Assembly: GCA_035546775.1 (NCBI GenBank)
Contig: DASZWD010000052.1
Location: 1 to 59,518, forward strand
Direction of reading: 5' to 3'
DNA from: Acidimicrobiales bacterium
GTDB taxonomy: Bacteria; Actinomycetota; Acidimicrobiia; Acidimicrobiales; JACCXE01
DNA: 59,518 nt
Part shown: in pieces, positions 57,431-59,518 of the stretch
How positions within the stretch are numbered: the stretch's first letter is position 1
Layout: each line of letters starts with the position of its first letter
Program-made: the position numbers and the translations under genes
The notes under the pieces: generated by a model
The model's database searches: none
What the model was told of the DNA's origin: nothing
Seen by the model: only the letters and a program-made list of their open reading frames with translations

Positions 57431-58611
57431 AGTCGAGCGAGACGATCCGGCTCGTGGCCATGCGCGAGTTACGCGACCGCCTGCGCAGCCGCGTCTTCCG
57501 CGTGACGACGCTCGTCAGCGCCGCCATCGTGGCGGCGTTGATCGTGCTCCCCCACGTCAACGAGAAACCGAAGACCTACGACGTCGGCTTGGTCGGCCAG
57601 ACCGATCCGGCCATCCGCGCCGCGGTCTCGAATATGGGTCCGGCGCTGTCGGCGACGGTGCGCGTCCACGACGTCGCGTCCGAACAGGCGGCGCGCCGCC
57701 AACTGCGCTCGGGCAACCTCGACGTGGCGCTCGTCAACGGCCGCAACGTGATCATCGACGACCCCGTCGACCCCGACCGCGTCACCGGGCGCGTCCGGCT
57801 CGTCGCCGCCATCTCCGAAGCAGCTCGCCTGCAAACGGCGTTGACCGACGCCGGCCTCACGTCGGAGCAAGCGGCGCAGATTCTGCGGCGGCCGTCGCTA
57901 CCCGTGACGGCGCTGGGCAAGGCAAAGCCGGCCGCCAACGACCAAGTGACGACGCTGGTCGGCGTCATCGCGATCTTCATCTTCTTCCAGACCTACGGGT
58001 CGTGGATCCTCGTGGGGGTCGCCGAGGAGAAGAGTTCGCGTATTGCCGAAGTGCTGTTGGCGGCGGTCCGGCCGCGCCACCTCGTCGGCGGCAAGATCCT
58101 CGGCATCGGCATCGCCGGCCTAGCGCAGGCGATCGTCGTCGCCGCCACCGCCATCATCGCGTCGCGCGTCGTCGGCTCCGACGTGCTCCGGGGCGCGCAC
58201 GCCTTCGGCGCCGTGGCGGCGGTGGGCTGGTTCGTGCTCGGCTTCGCCTTCTACAGCTGGCTCTACGCCGCCGCCGGCTCGCTGGTGAGCCGGCAGACCG
58301 AGGCGCAGGCCGCCGGTTTTCCGATCAGTGTGCCGCTTTTCGTCGGTTACTTCGCCGCAATTGCATCGGTCAGTTCGAGTGCACCGTCGCCGCTGGTGCG
58401 GGTCCTCGCCTACCTGCCGCCGACCGCGCCGATGTGCATGCCCGTGTTGATCGAGGCGCACGCAGTTGCCGCGTGGCAAGTCGGCCTCACAATCGTGTTC
58501 AGCCTCGTCGCCGCACTGGTGATGGCGCGCGTCGCCGGCGCCATCTACAGCAATTCGATCCTGCGAACGGGTAAGCGCATCAAGTGGTCCGAAGCGCTGC
58601 GGTCGGCATGA
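57427..58611 (+). CDS. ABC exporter permease (NatB/ABC-2 type)
   Basis: 394 residues. One N-terminal helix (VTTLVSAAIVAALIVLP), an extracellular domain of ~150 residues, then five helices with VGVAEEKSSRIAEVLLAAVRPRHLVGGKILG, the classical ABC-2 permease block. The arrangement matches NatB-like permeases that export sodium, drugs or lipids with a NatA-type ATPase. Starts and ends in ATGA overlaps, so the ATPase, permease and PPK2 genes are likely one operon. Confidence 0.9.
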   Translation: MKSSETIRLVAMRELRDRLRSRVFRVTTLVSAAIVAALIVLPHVNEKPKTYDVGLVGQTDPAIRAAVSNMGPALSATVRVHDVASEQAARRQLRSGNLDVALVNGRNVIIDDPVDPDRVTGRVRLVAAISEAARLQTALTDAGLTSEQAAQILRRPSLPVTALGKAKPAANDQVTTLVGVIAIFIFFQTYGSWILVGVAEEKSSRIAEVLLAAVRPRHLVGGKILGIGIAGLAQAIVVAATAIIASRVVGSDVLRGAHAFGAVAAVGWFVLGFAFYSWLYAAAGSLVSRQTEAQAAGFPISVPLFVGYFAAIASVSSSAPSPLVRVLAYLPPTAPMCMPVLIEAHAVAAWQVGLTIVFSLVAALVMARVAGAIYSNSILRTGKRIKWSEALRSA

Positions 58612-59381
58612 GCGTCGACTTCGCCAACATCGACCCTGCGTCGACTCCCGACGCGCCCGGTGACGAGGCCGCGACCCTCGCCGCCACCGAAGCGCTCACC
58701 GAAAAGCTCGCCACGCTCCAGGAACGGCTCTACGCCGAGGCCAAGCAGTCGCTGCTGGTGGTGCTCCAAGCGATGGACACCGGCGGCAAGGACGGAACCA
58801 TCAAGCACGTCTTCCGCATCGTGAACCCACTGGGCGTGCACGTGGCGTCGTTCAAGCAGCCGACGCCCCTCGAACTGGCGCACGACTTCCTGTGGCGCGT
58901 GCACGCCAAGACGCCGGCCAAGGGCGACATCGTCATCTTCAACCGATCCCACTACGAGTCGGTGCTGGTCGAACGGGTGCACGACATCGTGCCCAAGAGC
59001 GTGTGGAAGCAGCGCTACGACCAGATCAACGCCTTCGAGCAACTGCTCGTCGCCGACCGTACGACGATCGTGAAGTTCTTCTTCTACATCTCGAAGGTCG
59101 AGCAGCGTCAGCGGTTACTGGCGCGCTTGGACGACCCGAAGAAGCGCTGGAAGTTCAATCCCGGTGATGTCGCCGAGCGCCAGTACTGGGACAAGTACAT
59201 CGCCGCGTATCAAGACGCCGTGAACAAGACGAACACCGAGTCCGCGCCCTGGTACGTCGTGCCGGCCAACCACAAGTGGTACCGCAACTACGTCGTCAGC
59301 AAGGTGCTGGTCGATACGCTCGATCGGATGAACCCGAAATATCCCGAGCGCGACGTCTCAGGCGTCTCGCGCGACTTCTAG
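58608..59381 (+). CDS. ppk2: Polyphosphate kinase 2 (class I)
   Basis: 257 residues. Transfers phosphate between polyphosphate and nucleotides. P-loop AMDTGGKDGTIKHV near residue 55, Walker B-type IFNRSHYESVLVERVH, and the lid region DDPKKRWKFNPGDVAERQYWDKYIAAY. A single kinase domain near 260-290 residues suits class I, which usually phosphorylates NDPs, though class cannot be fixed by eye. ATGA overlap with the permease gene. Its stop overlaps that of the convergent leuS gene. Confidence 0.93.
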   Translation: MSVDFANIDPASTPDAPGDEAATLAATEALTEKLATLQERLYAEAKQSLLVVLQAMDTGGKDGTIKHVFRIVNPLGVHVASFKQPTPLELAHDFLWRVHAKTPAKGDIVIFNRSHYESVLVERVHDIVPKSVWKQRYDQINAFEQLLVADRTTIVKFFFYISKVEQRQRLLARLDDPKKRWKFNPGDVAERQYWDKYIAAYQDAVNKTNTESAPWYVVPANHKWYRNYVVSKVLVDTLDRMNPKYPERDVSGVSRDF

Positions 59382-59518
59382 ACGACGACGTTGACGAGCG
59401 CCGGCGGGCGCGTGATCACCTTGCGGGGGGCGTTGCCGTTCAGCAGCTCGACGATTCGGGGCAGCGCCAGCGCCGTCGCTTCGACGGTGGCGGCATCGGC
59501 GTCGGATGCGACCTCGAC
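59378..59518 (-). CDS. leuS: Leucyl-tRNA synthetase, 3' end (partial)
   Basis: Open through the window edge; 46 residues and a TAG are visible. The sequence VEATALALPRIVELLNGNAPRKVITRPPALVNVVV matches the conserved C terminus of LeuS, in which a hydrophobic strand ends with LVN(I/V)V. The stop (CTA on the plus strand) overlaps the ppk2 TAG as CTAG. The rest of the gene lies beyond the window. Confidence 0.85.
   Translation of the reverse strand, partial: VEVASDADAATVEATALALPRIVELLNGNAPRKVITRPPALVNVVV

Noticed and set aside
1-59518. tRNA, rRNA, CRISPR array or intact transposase
   Set aside because: None was seen on either strand by inspection; a covariance-model search would be needed to exclude small RNAs.

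Overview
The window is a compact, high-GC stretch of chromosome from an actinobacterium, most likely of the Acidimicrobiia type. This placement is inferred from gene content only: a BldD-family regulator, F420-type oxidoreductases, WS/DGAT and geranylgeranyl-reductase genes, a PAC2 protein, DUF4012, a FolP2-like dihydropteroate synthase, and many GTG starts. There are no rRNA or tRNA genes, no CRISPR array and no intact insertion sequence. About 60 genes are packed with 1-30 base overlaps, and several convergent pairs share stop-codon bases.

Layout. 1-4.0 kb: 3' part of a type II NADH dehydrogenase, a DinG/XPD-like Fe-S helicase and two unknown coupled genes. 4.0-8.6 kb (minus): phoH-ybeY-CNNM-era-panE, each gene overlapping the next by four bases. 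8.6-12.3 kb (minus): HIT protein, excisionase-type HTH protein, Thr-rich exported protein, then rsmE-bldD-hemW. 12.3-19.3 kb (plus): hydrolase, VanW protein, epimerase, WS/DGAT, geranylgeranyl reductase and exported polysaccharide deacetylase. 19.3-24.2 kb: acyl-CoA module with two dehydrogenases, an SDR and a FadD19-like ligase around a 20-bp divergent intergenic space. 24.2-29.4 kb: degenerate NUDIX, ABC1/UbiB kinase, LigD-type polymerase and PPOX gene facing an ATP-dependent DNA ligase, with an ~807-bp insertion between the last two. 29.4-35.6 kb: envelope glycan genes (WecA-like transferase, DUF4012, exported protein, nucleotide-sugar dehydrogenase) next to a GGDEF diguanylate cyclase and a lipoprotein. 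35.6-48.3 kb: lepA, 2-hydroxyacid dehydrogenase, rpsT, glycosyltransferase, M16 pair, holA, folP, comEC, comEA, a decayed HNH gene, DinB-like protein and thioredoxin-TPR. 48.3-59.5 kb: phosphotransferase, PAC2, CPBP protease, DUF4389, LLM oxidoreductase, ECF sigma/anti-sigma, fatty acyl-AMP ligase, ABC exporter, PPK2 and the 3' end of leuS.

Three sequence-level observations stand out. (1) At least fifteen genes carry a TANNNT hexamer 6-8 nt before a start codon with no Shine-Dalgarno site, which points to leaderless transcription and settles several start codons. (2) A small low-GC3 element with two small genes lies between near-identical 24-bp copies of the DNA ligase 3' end. Both copies encode the same terminal residues but differ at synonymous positions. 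(3) Two genes (a glycosyltransferase and panE) appear to start at CTG overlapping the upstream stop as CTGA. The BldD homologue keeps the full c-di-GMP motif, and the window also encodes an apparently active diguanylate cyclase beside envelope-glycan genes. This suggests a second-messenger link, which is inference.
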